Source of the DNA: Hyphococcus formosus
GTDB taxonomy: Bacteria > Pseudomonadota > Alphaproteobacteria > Caulobacterales > Parvularculaceae
Assembly: GCF_046736345.1 (NCBI RefSeq)
Contig: NZ_CP157210.1
Location: 2,852,001 to 2,916,000, forward strand
DNA length: 64,000 bases
Direction of reading: 5' to 3'
The translations under genes were made by a program, and so were the position numbers. The notes below the pieces were generated by a model. It made no database searches and was not told the DNA's origin. It worked only from the letters and a program-made list of their open reading frames with translations. Shown here piece by piece: positions 43,569 through 53,936 of this stretch; position 1 is the first letter of the stretch; the number at the start of each line of letters is the position of its first letter.

Positions 43569-46361
43569 ATGGCCAAAAAAACCAAAACTGCTCGGCGTCT
43601 CTATCTCGTTGACGGCTCCGGCTATTTATTTCGCGCCTATTTTGCGATGGCGCGCAGTCGGCAAGGGTTAACCCGCAAATCAGATGGCCTGCCGGTTGGT
43701 GCGGTCCTTGGTTTTTCGAATATGCTCAACAAGCTATTGACCGATATGCAAGACGAGCATGACCCGACGCATCTTGCGGTTATTTTTGACCATTCCGGCA
43801 AAACCTTCCGAAATGATATTTATACAGAATATAAGGGAAATCGCCCGGATGCGCCGGAAGATTTGATCCCGCAATTTCCGCTCGTGCGCGAGGCAACCCG
43901 CGCTTTCAATGTGCCCTGTATTGAAACCGAAGGGTTTGAAGCGGACGATATTATCGCCACTTATGCCCGCAAAGCCGAGGCGGATGGGGATGAGGTTGTT
44001 ATCATTTCTTCGGATAAGGATTTGATGCAGCTCGTAAGCGATAACATTTCGATGTTTGATCCGATGAAAAACAAACGGATCGGTCGGGAAGAAGTTATTG
44101 AGAAATTTGGGTTGCCGCCTGAAAACGTCGTCGATATTCAATCGCTGGCTGGCGATTCTTCGGATAATGTGCCCGGCGTGCCCGGCATCGGCATTAAGAC
44201 CGCTGCGCAATTGATCGAAGAATATGGTGATCTCGAAACGCTTTTGGAGCGGGCATCAGAGATCAAACAAAATAAGCGCCGGGAGAACCTAATCGAATTT
44301 GCGGATCAGGCGCGTATTTCGAAAAAGCTTGTCGAGCTTTGTGCTGACGTGCCGCTTGACGATGGTCTGGATTCGCTTGCGCTGCGGTCGATCGACCTCG
44401 ATTTGTTGATGCCGTTTCTTGAGAAGATGGAATTCAATCAGCTCATTGAGCGGATCAAGCGGGATTTCGGTGATGACCGAAGCCTCGTGTCCGAAGGTAG
44501 CACCATGACCGGTGCCGCTGGAGAGCAGGAATATGAGACCATTTTTGACGAAGCGGCGCTGCAAAAATGGATTGATGCTGCCTATGTGCGCGGCGTTATC
44601 GCGGTGGATACGGAAACCAACAGCCTTAATGCAATGCGCGCGTCTTTGGTTGGTATTTCGATGGCGACCCAGCCGGGGCAGGCGTGTTACATCCCGCTTG
44701 GTCATGGTGGTGATGGCCTCGCGTTAGATGACGAAGACGCCGCCAAACAAATCCCGTTAGAAAAGGCAATTTCCCTTTTGAAACCGATGCTGGAAGACCC
44801 GGCGGTTTTGAAGGTCGGGCAAAATATGAAGTATGACGCGTTGGTATTGTCACGATACGGCGTAAATATTGCGCCATTCGATGATACGATGCTGATTTCC
44901 TATGCGCTCGATTGTGGTCGCGGCGGACATGGCATGGATGAACTGGCCAAGCGTCATCTTGATTATGATACGATCAAGTTTTCGGACATTGCGGGGACAG
45001 GCAAAAAAGCAAAGACCTTTGATCAAATTCACATCAAAGAAGCGGCGAAATATGCGGCTGAAGATGCTGATATTACGCTGCGGCTTTATCAGGTTCTCAA
45101 ACCGCGCCTGGCGGCAGAGGGTAAAACGACGGTCTATGAAACGCTCGAACGACCCCTGGCACCGATCATTGTCGGGATGGAGAGGGAAGGCGTTAAGGTC
45201 GATCGATCTGTGCTTTCTACGCTGTCATCAGACTTTGCTCAGCGCATGGCTGCATCTGAGGCCGAGGCCTATGAGCTTGCGGGCGAAGAGTTCAAGCTCG
45301 GATCGCCAAAACAGATTGCAGAAATCCTGTTCGGAAAACTTGACATGCCGGGCGGACGCAAGACCGCAAAAGGGGCATGGTCGACCAATGCGGAGGTGCT
45401 CGAAGAGCTGGCTGCTGCGGGACATGACCTTCCACGGGTGATTTTGGAGTGGCGCAGCCTTTCCAAGCTGAAAAGTACCTATACGGATGCCTTGCCAGAA
45501 GATATTCACCCTGAAACAGGCCGCATCCACACGTCATATTCATTAGCGGCGACAACAACCGGGCGACTTTCGTCGAACGACCCGAACCTTCAAAACATTC
45601 CGATCCGAACCGAAGATGGCCGGAAAATCCGTACGGCCTTTGTTCATGAAAAAGGAAATGTGCTTGTCGCAGCGGACTATAGCCAGATCGAACTTCGCTT
45701 ACTGGCGCATATTGCCGATCTGAAATCCATGAAACAGGCTTTCGCCGACGGTATTGATATTCACGCGATGACCGCGTCGGAGATGTTTGGCGTGCCCGTA
45801 AAGGATATGGACCCGATGGTCCGTCGCCGCGCCAAAGCCATCAATTTCGGCATCATCTACGGCATTTCCGCCTTTGGTCTTGCTAATCAGCTCGGCATTA
45901 GCCGCGGCGAGGCCAAAGATTATATCGATGCCTATTTCAAGAAATTCCCGGGTATTCGCCATTATATGGATGAAACCATCGCCTTTGCGAAATCGCATGG
46001 CTATGTGGAGACGATCTTTGGCCGCCGCACCTATGTGGGCGGGATCAAAGAAAAGAATCCTGCGATGCGCGGATATTCAGAGCGTCAGGCGATCAATGCG
46101 CCGATTCAGGGTGCGGCAGCAGATGTTATCCGCCGTGCAATGATCCGTATGCCGCAAGCGCTTCAAGACGCGGGGCTTGGCGCGAAGATGCTGTTACAGG
46201 TGCATGACGAATTGATTTTCGAATGCGCCAAAGGAGAGGCAAAGAAAGTTTGCGATCTCGTTTCCAAAATTATGATCGGCGCACCACAACCAGCCGTCAC
46301 CTTAAGTGTTCCGCTGGTTGTCGGTGCGCGTCCCGGCAGTAATTGGGGTGAGGCGCATTAA
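43569..46361 (+). CDS. polA: DNA polymerase I
   Basis: A full-length 930-residue PolA. The 5'-3' exonuclease domain (1-300) has FEADDIIAT, ISSDKDLMQLV and GDSSDNVPGVPGIG. The 3'-5' exonuclease domain (about 335-510) keeps the catalytic DTETNSL and the later AAEDADIT, so proofreading looks intact. The polymerase domain has motif A DYSQIELRLLAH, motif B RRRAKAINFGIIYG and motif C LQVHDELIFE. It acts in Okazaki fragment processing and repair. No operon partner is apparent; a 12-base gap separates it from the convergent S9 peptidase. Confidence 0.98.
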   Translation: MAKKTKTARRLYLVDGSGYLFRAYFAMARSRQGLTRKSDGLPVGAVLGFSNMLNKLLTDMQDEHDPTHLAVIFDHSGKTFRNDIYTEYKGNRPDAPEDLIPQFPLVREATRAFNVPCIETEGFEADDIIATYARKAEADGDEVVIISSDKDLMQLVSDNISMFDPMKNKRIGREEVIEKFGLPPENVVDIQSLAGDSSDNVPGVPGIGIKTAAQLIEEYGDLETLLERASEIKQNKRRENLIEFADQARISKKLVELCADVPLDDGLDSLALRSIDLDLLMPFLEKMEFNQLIERIKRDFGDDRSLVSEGSTMTGAAGEQEYETIFDEAALQKWIDAAYVRGVIAVDTETNSLNAMRASLVGISMATQPGQACYIPLGHGGDGLALDDEDAAKQIPLEKAISLLKPMLEDPAVLKVGQNMKYDALVLSRYGVNIAPFDDTMLISYALDCGRGGHGMDELAKRHLDYDTIKFSDIAGTGKKAKTFDQIHIKEAAKYAAEDADITLRLYQVLKPRLAAEGKTTVYETLERPLAPIIVGMEREGVKVDRSVLSTLSSDFAQRMAASEAEAYELAGEEFKLGSPKQIAEILFGKLDMPGGRKTAKGAWSTNAEVLEELAAAGHDLPRVILEWRSLSKLKSTYTDALPEDIHPETGRIHTSYSLAATTTGRLSSNDPNLQNIPIRTEDGRKIRTAFVHEKGNVLVAADYSQIELRLLAHIADLKSMKQAFADGIDIHAMTASEMFGVPVKDMDPMVRRRAKAINFGIIYGISAFGLANQLGISRGEAKDYIDAYFKKFPGIRHYMDETIAFAKSHGYVETIFGRRTYVGGIKEKNPAMRGYSERQAINAPIQGAAADVIRRAMIRMPQALQDAGLGAKMLLQVHDELIFECAKGEAKKVCDLVSKIMIGAPQPAVTLSVPLVVGARPGSNWGEAH

Positions 46362-46373
46362 CGCGCTTCGCGC

Positions 46374-48395
46374 TTATCGGCCGAGATGGGTCTCAAGGAA
46401 CCGCGAGGTTTCGGTCAGATATTGCGTGCGCGTTGAGGCCGTACTGAGCCAGTGATCTTCACCGTCGAGTTCGACAAAGGTCACGGTTTTACCGCTACGT
46501 TTGAGTGCGGTCTCCATGTCGCGGCTTTGTTCGATCGGAACAATGGTGTCGTTCCGGCCATGAATTAGCAAAACCGGCGCAGTGAAATTGTCGGTGAGAT
46601 TGATCGGTGAACGATCACGCAATTTTGCGCGGTTCGCATGGGGGTTGCCGATTGATAGCCGCCAATATTGCGCAACCTCTGAAATGCGTCCGCCGCGGCC
46701 GTCTCTCCATGCAAAAAATTCATTCAGGCCAGAGATGCCGGCGTAGGAAACAACGCATTTATAAAGATCGGGCGTCATCGCGCCGCCCGCGAGCGCCGCA
46801 TAGCCGCCATAGCTGCCGCCAACAATGCAAATGCGGTCAGGGTCGGCAATGCCATCAGCAATAAGCTTGCGCACGCCCTGGGTGACGTCGTCTTGCATCA
46901 GGCCGCCCCATTCTCCGTGTCCGTCATTTTGAAATTTGGCCCCATAACCGTCGGAGCCGCGAAAGTTCGGTTGATAAACAGCATAGCCGAGACTGGCGTA
47001 ATATTGCGCCTCCCAATCGAAATGCATGTCATCGCGCGTCGCCGGGCCGCCATGTGGGAGCACCACCAACGGCAAATTGCTGGCCTCTTTTCCTCTGGGT
47101 TTATGAAGATAACCCGGAATTTTGACACCGTCCGAACTGACATAATCAAACCGCGTCACCGTACCCAATTCAGCCGGTTGAATATGGGGGTAGTCGCTCA
47201 TGACCTCCGTCAACTGACCGGTTGATTTGTCGAAGTGAAAAACCTTGCTAGGGCTACCGGCAGCAGAAGCGCGCAACAGGATCTTTGAGCGATCCCGTGA
47301 CGTCGATTCAATCGTGACGGATTGATATGCGCCGAGCGCGCCTTTTAGCGCTTTGTGTAATGCGCCCAGCCCGCTATCAAAGAATGTCTGTTGATACATA
47401 TCGTCCACATGCTCAACCGCGAGGACGCTATTAGAAAAATCATCAAGCAACGCATAGGAATATTCATAGTCAGGGTTTGACCAAACAATCGGCCCCAAGG
47501 TTCCGGTTGTAAAATCATAGCTATGAACTTTCGTCAGATTTTTTTCGCCAACCGCAATCGCATAACCCTCGGCCGCAGTTTCCCCGAAACCGATAATGTT
47601 ATATTCGCCCATGAACGCATCAATGCTCTCATATGTATCGATCAGTTGGAAATGTGATTCACCCGGAGCGCGGTAATGAACTTCTTCTTTGTCATAGGCG
47701 TCTTTATAGTCGATCCGAACCAATGAATTCCCACTTGGCCCTGCGTTCCAATCGGTAGTGTATTTATTCCCTTTCTCAACCGTCCTTACACGTCCGGTTT
47801 TGATATTCACCTCGTATAAGTTGAGGTGCCACTCATCGCCGAAGGCGGTGCCTTTGACGTTTGTCCCGATATTCGCCCCGGTCGCATAGGGATCGTATTG
47901 CGACATCAGGATATTATCCGGATCATGGGGCAATGGATGAATAAATTGCGGCGCAGATATCACCGCATTGAATTTTTTCTCCTTGCTGAAAAGCCAAACT
48001 GGGTCCGTCGCATTCATGTCAATTGACATCACCCGAGAAAACTCAAATTCCTCGCCACTGCGCCCATATTCCGCAGTCGTCGAAATGGTCAAAATCAATC
48101 GATCATCGCTGACCCAGCGCAAGTCACGTAATTTTGCGTTGGCCATTGGTGTGCGGCTGAGAAGGCCGCGGGTCATGGAAAAAAACGCGAGATGCCCGCT
48201 ATCAGGGTCGTCAGGATATTGCACATAGGCGATCACGTCGCCATCAGGCGAAAGCGACACCGGATTGGCAAAGGGTTGGTGTGTGTAATTCGATATCTCA
48301 GGTTTTGGCGATTGCGCCCACGCGCCGCCGAGTAACAAAAATCCCAGTGCACAAACGACTGCTGCTACAAACAAACATACTCTGGCCCCGCGCAT
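46374..48395 (-). CDS. S9 family (prolyl oligopeptidase-type) exported peptidase
   Basis: A 673-residue protein with a signal peptide (helix about 5-27, ending AWAQ). An N-terminal beta-propeller region spans about 40-400, with recurring strands such as FANPVSLSPDGDVIAYV. The C-terminal alpha/beta-hydrolase domain has the triad Ser528 (GGSYGG), Asp616 (HGRNDTIVP) and His648 (GEDHWLS). This matches acylaminoacyl-peptidase or DPP-like members. It is probably a periplasmic peptide scavenger. It is divergent from the GT87 gene across 187 bp with no clear operator. Confidence 0.95.
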   Translation of the reverse strand: MRGARVCLFVAAVVCALGFLLLGGAWAQSPKPEISNYTHQPFANPVSLSPDGDVIAYVQYPDDPDSGHLAFFSMTRGLLSRTPMANAKLRDLRWVSDDRLILTISTTAEYGRSGEEFEFSRVMSIDMNATDPVWLFSKEKKFNAVISAPQFIHPLPHDPDNILMSQYDPYATGANIGTNVKGTAFGDEWHLNLYEVNIKTGRVRTVEKGNKYTTDWNAGPSGNSLVRIDYKDAYDKEEVHYRAPGESHFQLIDTYESIDAFMGEYNIIGFGETAAEGYAIAVGEKNLTKVHSYDFTTGTLGPIVWSNPDYEYSYALLDDFSNSVLAVEHVDDMYQQTFFDSGLGALHKALKGALGAYQSVTIESTSRDRSKILLRASAAGSPSKVFHFDKSTGQLTEVMSDYPHIQPAELGTVTRFDYVSSDGVKIPGYLHKPRGKEASNLPLVVLPHGGPATRDDMHFDWEAQYYASLGYAVYQPNFRGSDGYGAKFQNDGHGEWGGLMQDDVTQGVRKLIADGIADPDRICIVGGSYGGYAALAGGAMTPDLYKCVVSYAGISGLNEFFAWRDGRGGRISEVAQYWRLSIGNPHANRAKLRDRSPINLTDNFTAPVLLIHGRNDTIVPIEQSRDMETALKRSGKTVTFVELDGEDHWLSTASTRTQYLTETSRFLETHLGR

Positions 48396-48582
48396 GAACT
48401 GCCCCCCGAATATTGCCCCTGTATTGTGGAAATCATATCGCTCTCAGAAGGGTGTGCAAGTATTAATGGCAATTAATCTGCGGTAGTATTGTATCAATAT
48501 CGGTATTTATCAGCGCAGTTTTCGGCTCGATGTTTCGCGTCGGTTAAAGCTCGGTTAGCGAGTTTGCGCCTAAACTTGGCGA

Positions 48583-49785
48583 ATGGAACGAGGAATTGAG
48601 CCCATAACATTTGGCCGTTTTAAGCGCGACTTTGATGAGATCGAAGGCGGCGTGTTGCGGCGCGGTATGTTTGTTAGCCTCGTGATCGTCGTCTTTTTCA
48701 TCGTGAATATCGGCACGATTTTCTCCTTCCCGCTAGAGCGTTCCCTTGCGCCGGTACAAGATTACTTCGCGTTCCACGCGGCGGCGGAAAATTCATTCAA
48801 CGATGTCGCGGGGCTCTACGATCCGGAAATATTCACGGCGCTCTTTGACGAAAAGAACGGCATGTTGTGGCTTTATCCGCCTACGATGTTGTTAGTGCTC
48901 TTTCCGTTCGGCTTGTTCCCCTATGGCGTCGCAAAAGTGATTTGGGTGATTGCGAGTTGCGCCGGTCTGGGTGTCGCGGCCTATAAAATTACCAAAGGTA
49001 ATCTTTTTCTGACCGTGGCGATGGTGCTGTCGCCCGCCGCATTTGCGGTTTTGTTCACCGGTCAGCTCAGTATTTTCTTTGCGTGTCTGGCATTGGTCGG
49101 ATTCCTCAATGCGAAATCTCGTCCGATCCTGTCTGGTATTTGCTTTGGGTTTTTGACCCTGAAACCACAATTCGGATTGTTGGTACCGGTCTTTTTATTG
49201 TGTACTGGATCGTGGCGAGCAATATTCGCGGCTGCTGTGACGACGCTATTTCTTGTGATGGTGTCTATTGCCGCATTCGGGTTAGAGGCTTGGGCCGCAT
49301 TTTTCTCTTCGCTCTCCCAGACCCATACGGATTATGTTCAATCCGTTGGCCATTCGGGCCGTATCACCCTTGCGGATGCTTTGCGTATTCTGGGTGTGGC
49401 CGAGTTATCGACAGCGCTGATCACGCTATTGAGCGTGGGGATTGGCGGTAGCCTGATCGTTCTGGCGCGCCGTCTGGGGGCATCAATTCCCGATTTGACT
49501 GTTTTGGCTTTGCTGCTGACGGCGATCACGGCACCCTATTTTTGGGTTTATGATTGGCTGTTTGTCACCTTTGCGGCGCTATTGTTTTTACGCGACCGGC
49601 CAACCCAGCCCGTCTGGGTACAGGGCATGATCGTTCTTGTCTGGTTTGCGCCAATCGCACCTTATGTAGGGAGCGGGGCGAATTTGGTGCCGGTCATCTG
49701 GCTTGTTCTGCTGGGCGTATTGGTCGCAGTTTCGAGCGTATTACTGGGGCTTACAGGTCGCGGCCTGCGCCGGCAGACCATATAG
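48583..49785 (+). CDS. GT87-like (DUF2029) membrane glycosyltransferase
   Basis: A 400-residue polytopic membrane protein with about nine to ten hydrophobic helices. It resembles the GT-C fold family GT87/DUF2029 (polyprenol-phosphate-dependent mannosyltransferases). The first periplasmic loop after helix 1 holds VQDYFAFHAAAENSF, where GT-C enzymes carry the catalytic acid. Later features include LYDPEIF, MLWLYPPTML and GFLTLKPQFGLL, all typical. It opens the surface-glycan cluster. Its last 45 bases overlap the 3' end of the convergent GT39-like gene. Donor and acceptor are unknown. Confidence 0.88.
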   Translation: MERGIEPITFGRFKRDFDEIEGGVLRRGMFVSLVIVVFFIVNIGTIFSFPLERSLAPVQDYFAFHAAAENSFNDVAGLYDPEIFTALFDEKNGMLWLYPPTMLLVLFPFGLFPYGVAKVIWVIASCAGLGVAAYKITKGNLFLTVAMVLSPAAFAVLFTGQLSIFFACLALVGFLNAKSRPILSGICFGFLTLKPQFGLLVPVFLLCTGSWRAIFAAAVTTLFLVMVSIAAFGLEAWAAFFSSLSQTHTDYVQSVGHSGRITLADALRILGVAELSTALITLLSVGIGGSLIVLARRLGASIPDLTVLALLLTAITAPYFWVYDWLFVTFAALLFLRDRPTQPVWVQGMIVLVWFAPIAPYVGSGANLVPVIWLVLLGVLVAVSSVLLGLTGRGLRRQTI

Positions 49786-51657
49786 ATCCAGAATATTTCC
49801 CTGATGGGTTGGTGCGCCTTTAACCGTCCATGCTTCAAAGCGGGTGTCGCCGACCATGGCGTAGGCAACCGGGGTGTGCAGGTAAACGCAGCGCCCAGCG
49901 CGCTCATATTGGTTGATGGCTTCACGAATGTTCGAAAGCTCTTTTTCTTGCGCACGCGCCAGTATCACGCCGTTGAGGCGGGTCTCAACCATATGGTCTT
50001 CCGCAACCGTAACAACCAATGATCCGGGCGTTATCGCGCGCTTATAGGCTTGGTCATAGGGTGCCTTTATAAAGCGCAGCCCAAGCTCTCCGGCGGCATC
50101 AGCCGCGCTTAAAATGCCAGCATAGCCAAAGGCAAGGCTAGACAGGACTAGCGCTATGGTCGCGTTTTTATGCGCATACAAAACGTAAACCAAGCTGGCG
50201 ATCAGGGCGGTAGCAATTGCGAGTTGCGGATAAAGCTGGGCCGGTATTGCAAGAGAGGGCGCGATGTCAGGCAGCGCATAGTAAAAGAACATCGCCAACG
50301 CCGCGCCGACAATGATTGAGCGCAAGATGAGATCACCGGAATTTGGCTTTTCCGCTAATAGGTGCGCCAGCCCATAGGAAGCAGTGATTGCGATAAAGGG
50401 CACGGCGGGCAGGAAATAACGCATGTTAAAGGTCATGCCCCCATGCCACGCATTCATCGCAAAGAAGGCAATCGTGCCCGCTATCATCAAAAACGAAAAA
50501 CTATGGGCCGATATTTTTTGAGCGCGGCAAAATTCATAGATTGGTATAAGGAGTAATGTTGCGAAGGGCAGGCTTTGCAATAATGCCTTTTTGGGAATGC
50601 CCCAGAAAGACCAATAGCCAAATTCGTCTTTTATAATGCCGGGCCGTATTTTAGCGGGATCAAATGCCTGCATATCCACGACCAGATTATAGGTGCCTTG
50701 CCCGAGGCCAATCAGGAACGATCCGGCGGCGACCAAACCAATCGCGAGAACGACAAGCGCCGCATAGACCAGGCGGCGGAAATTGATCACCCGCGCAATG
50801 GTGGGGTGAGCGACATTGATGGCGAGCGAGAGAATGATGGCAATGCCACCGGCAGCAACGATTGGGATATATCGTGACGCAGTGGCGAGGCCATCGGTTT
50901 GTCCATAATGGAAGGGCTGAAAAACGCCGAACTTCAGAAAATTCAGATAGGCGGCGAGCACAAGTCCCGGTGCTAATCCGGTGATTAATGCGATCGCGCT
51001 CAAGCGATCATCGGGGCGCGCAAAAAACCGCAACCAGAAAAAAGCGGCAATTGCTGGGATAATTCCGTCAATACGAATATTGACGCTTAGGCCAAAAAGT
51101 AGCCCCGCCAATAAAGCGTAAACCAGACGATGATGTGATTGAGGCATCCTAAGCACCAGATATGCGCCGCCAAGCGTAAATGCCAGTGAAGTGATGTGTG
51201 GCCAGATCGAGAATACATATCCGCCAAAGAACGTCGCGACGCCGAGGATCAGCGTCGCATTACGCGCAATCATACGGTCATTATAAAGAGTATTTGCAAT
51301 TAGATAAGTGAGCCACAGACAAAATGCACCCGATATGGCATTCATCAAAATCAAGCCATGAATGCCGAAAACAAGAAAAAACGGCGCAGCCAGAAAAGCA
51401 TATCCCGCCGGATATTGGGGCACAGCGTTGCCATCTATCCGGTGGATCAGGTCAACCGATTCGAGCAATATAGGCGCTTCAGCAATCGCAAGGGGCGGAT
51501 TGACATATAGGCTGCCCCGTTCGGCCATCGCTTCGGCCATGGCAATATAAATCGTGTCATCGATTGTGAAGGGGGCAGCGGGCGCAAGAAAGACGACCGC
51601 AATAAACAGGACAAACAGCCCTGCAAAGATCGCTTCTCTCGTTTTGGTGATTTTCAT
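49741..51657 (-). CDS. GT39/ArnT-like membrane glycosyltransferase
   Basis: A polytopic protein of 638 residues with about twelve hydrophobic helices and a soluble C-terminal domain of about 110 residues. The first loop carries FTIDDTIYIAMAEAMAERGS, where a conserved acidic pair marks GT-C sugar transferases of the PMT/ArnT type. Its sugar donor would be a polyprenyl-phosphate sugar. The ATG at 51657 is preceded by GGGGCG; an in-frame TTG at 51681 adds eight residues. The 3' end overlaps the GT87 gene by 45 bases. It fits a role in decorating surface glycan or lipid A; the target cannot be told. Confidence 0.82.
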   Translation of the reverse strand: MKITKTREAIFAGLFVLFIAVVFLAPAAPFTIDDTIYIAMAEAMAERGSLYVNPPLAIAEAPILLESVDLIHRIDGNAVPQYPAGYAFLAAPFFLVFGIHGLILMNAISGAFCLWLTYLIANTLYNDRMIARNATLILGVATFFGGYVFSIWPHITSLAFTLGGAYLVLRMPQSHHRLVYALLAGLLFGLSVNIRIDGIIPAIAAFFWLRFFARPDDRLSAIALITGLAPGLVLAAYLNFLKFGVFQPFHYGQTDGLATASRYIPIVAAGGIAIILSLAINVAHPTIARVINFRRLVYAALVVLAIGLVAAGSFLIGLGQGTYNLVVDMQAFDPAKIRPGIIKDEFGYWSFWGIPKKALLQSLPFATLLLIPIYEFCRAQKISAHSFSFLMIAGTIAFFAMNAWHGGMTFNMRYFLPAVPFIAITASYGLAHLLAEKPNSGDLILRSIIVGAALAMFFYYALPDIAPSLAIPAQLYPQLAIATALIASLVYVLYAHKNATIALVLSSLAFGYAGILSAADAAGELGLRFIKAPYDQAYKRAITPGSLVVTVAEDHMVETRLNGVILARAQEKELSNIREAINQYERAGRCVYLHTPVAYAMVGDTRFEAWTVKGAPTHQGNILDLYGLPAQAATCKPQ

Positions 51658-51734
51658 GCCGCGCCCCGATTGGTTCAGCAATAGAGATAAATGCCATCCC
51701 TGAATGTGTGGTTAACGAGCCGTAAAGAAGTCCC

Positions 51735-52598
51735 GTGAACAATAGAGAAACCGCAAACAAAAGCTCGAAGATGACCTTTGCCGTTTCGATCACCCTGACC
51801 CGTTTTCGCGAGCCCGATTGGCTGGTGATGGAAACGCTTGCAAGCTTGGCAAAGCAAGAGAATGTCGCTGGTGAGGTTATTTTCCTCGATCAAAATTGGC
51901 GCGAGGATTTCGCCGCAAAAGTCGAAAAATTGTCGTCGCAAGATATCATGTTCCGCTGCGTTCCTTGTGATGAACGCGGTCTCTCTCATGCACGCAATGA
52001 CGGCATTCGATTAGGCCAAAACGATTTCATTCTTTTCATCGATAGTGACGCGATCGCAGAGCCGTCATGGGCGCTTGAAATGGCAAGGGGCCTAGGAGAA
52101 GGCGCGGCGATCGTGGGCGCACGGATATTGCCGCGCTGGCGTGGAAAAAAGCCGTTGCTCGCAAATTCCCGTGTCGTGACGGATCTCTACTCGTTGCTCG
52201 ATTGGGGTGATGAAATGATCGATACCCATCGGGTTGTCGGTGCTGGCTTTGGTATCAACAAGTCGCTGTTCCCGGCGGCAATGCAGTTCGACCCCGATTT
52301 CGGGCGGCGGGATGGTAAATTGCTGAGCGGCGAAGAGTCAGATCTATGTGCGCGAATTACCGCGCTAGGCGGCCGCATTACTTATTGCGGACAGGCGATC
52401 GTCCATCACCAGATTTTGCCGGAGCGCTGTCAATTCGGTTGGATCGCCAAAAGGCTCTATTTCGCGGGTATGGCGCGCGCCCAAGCGGGCGGAACGCCGA
52501 GCCCATCGCATAAACCCGGCCTATGGGATTGGGCATTGTTGCCCCTTATTTTACCGCCCTATGCCGCGGGATATGCGCGGAAAAAGTTGGTCAGCTGA
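51735..52598 (+). CDS. GT2 family glycosyltransferase
   Basis: A soluble GT-A-fold transferase of up to 287 residues. It shows the opening strand VSITLTRFREPDWL, DERGLSHARNDGI, and the DxD metal motif in FILFIDSDAIAEPS. The late acidic residue is in GEESDLCARI. There is no membrane helix except perhaps a weak amphipathic end near residue 265. Start is uncertain: a GTG at 51735 or the ATG at 51771, which fits family length better. It faces the flippase gene tail to tail with a five-base gap. Confidence 0.88.
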   Translation: MNNRETANKSSKMTFAVSITLTRFREPDWLVMETLASLAKQENVAGEVIFLDQNWREDFAAKVEKLSSQDIMFRCVPCDERGLSHARNDGIRLGQNDFILFIDSDAIAEPSWALEMARGLGEGAAIVGARILPRWRGKKPLLANSRVVTDLYSLLDWGDEMIDTHRVVGAGFGINKSLFPAAMQFDPDFGRRDGKLLSGEESDLCARITALGGRITYCGQAIVHHQILPERCQFGWIAKRLYFAGMARAQAGGTPSPSHKPGLWDWALLPLILPPYAAGYARKKLVS

Positions 52599-52603
52599 TC
52601 AAT

Positions 52604-53935
52604 TTATTTTGCAGCAAACGACGCCAATAGATCACACCGAATCCCTGTTCGTTGCCAAAGCGTATAGGCAAGCGCCATTGGCGTGGCGGCAATAATCATT
52701 GCGGTTGCTATCGCGGCACCGATGGCACCAAATTTCGCGGCCATAACAAAGACGAGCACAAGTCCAATAATCGCAGCAATCGTGCAGATGATTGCAGATA
52801 CTTTTTCCTGCCCCATGATGGAGAGAACCGCAAATGGGCGACCCGCTGCGGCCTGCATGGTAAAGCCAATCGACAAGATAATCACCACGGGTACTGCATT
52901 GATAAATTCTGGCGCGATGATTGGGAATATGAACCGCGCACCGGCACCGATCGCGATACTGATAAGCACTGCCCCCAATACGGATAAACGCGTGGCCAGT
53001 AAGACGCGCTCGGATAATGTTTTGTGATCGTTTTTCGCATGTAATGTGGCCACGACCGGATCAAGCCCGCTCGCCAGTGCGAAGCCGGGAAAGGTCGCGA
53101 GTTGCGCAAAGCGAAATGCAAATGCAAACAAACCAATTTGAAGAGGGGTCGAAAATTGAGCGAGCGCAATCGTTTCAATGCGCCCGAGCATGATGCCCAC
53201 AGCACCGCCCGCCAATAACAGTAATGCGCTGCGGGACCAGTCTCCGATATACATTTGCGATAGCGATTTTCTGCCGCTCTCTGGCCAATATTGCCATGTC
53301 CAAATCCAGCTCAGTATTGTTGCAACTGACCATGCCGCCGCCAAACTGATCAATGCTGTTTGTGGTGTTAAAGCATCAATGGTAAGCAGAAAAAGAATTG
53401 TAATAAGGTGACAGGACTGCACCAACACAAGTTGCGGAAAATAGGCGCGGCCCATTTTCATCAGCCCACGCAAGATAGATGTGGCCACACTATTGAGGCA
53501 AATGATCGGGGCGATCGCAAACCCAACAAGCGTGACCTCGAATAAAGCATCATCATGCGAAATGCCGCGATATAGAATTGAGCCGGCTATGAAGAGCGCG
53601 CTCAATGCAGCGATCACAAGAACAATAGACAGCGCAAATTTACTGACGCCTTTTAATTCAGACCATTGCGATTGCGCCGCATAACGCGCGACATTCCGGA
53701 CGAGAAAAATCTCCATCCCCGATTGGACAACCGCAGCGATCAACATCGCAACGCCAAGGCCCAACGAGAAATATCCAAAACCGGCACCGCCCAACTTCGC
53801 GCCGAGTATGGCGACGATGACGAACCCCGTCCCCATATTAAATAGCCGATATAGGGTCGTTATCGCGGCGCTGCTTGCGATCGGGCCGCGTAGAATACGG
53901 TGAGATTTTTCGATGAATTGAATTGCCGTGGCCAT
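52604..53935 (-). CDS. Oligosaccharide flippase family protein (Wzx-like)
   Basis: A 443-residue membrane protein with about twelve to fourteen hydrophobic helices, arranged like MATE/MOP-superfamily polysaccharide exporters. The features GAKLGGAGFGYFSLGLGVAML near helix 1-2 and the regularly spaced basic residues in cytoplasmic loops fit Wzx proteins, which flip undecaprenyl-linked repeat units to the periplasm. It is the last gene of a minus-strand run GT4-GT2-GT2-flippase; the gap to the preceding GT2 is a single base. Confidence 0.9.
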   Translation of the reverse strand: MATAIQFIEKSHRILRGPIASSAAITTLYRLFNMGTGFVIVAILGAKLGGAGFGYFSLGLGVAMLIAAVVQSGMEIFLVRNVARYAAQSQWSELKGVSKFALSIVLVIAALSALFIAGSILYRGISHDDALFEVTLVGFAIAPIICLNSVATSILRGLMKMGRAYFPQLVLVQSCHLITILFLLTIDALTPQTALISLAAAWSVATILSWIWTWQYWPESGRKSLSQMYIGDWSRSALLLLAGGAVGIMLGRIETIALAQFSTPLQIGLFAFAFRFAQLATFPGFALASGLDPVVATLHAKNDHKTLSERVLLATRLSVLGAVLISIAIGAGARFIFPIIAPEFINAVPVVIILSIGFTMQAAAGRPFAVLSIMGQEKVSAIICTIAAIIGLVLVFVMAAKFGAIGAAIATAMIIAATPMALAYTLWQRTGIRCDLLASFAAK

Positions 53936-53936
53936 G

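Noticed and set aside
48542..48556. CtrA-like TTAA-N7-TTAG upstream of the GT87 gene
   Set aside because: One half-site is off consensus and there is no further support for cell-cycle control.
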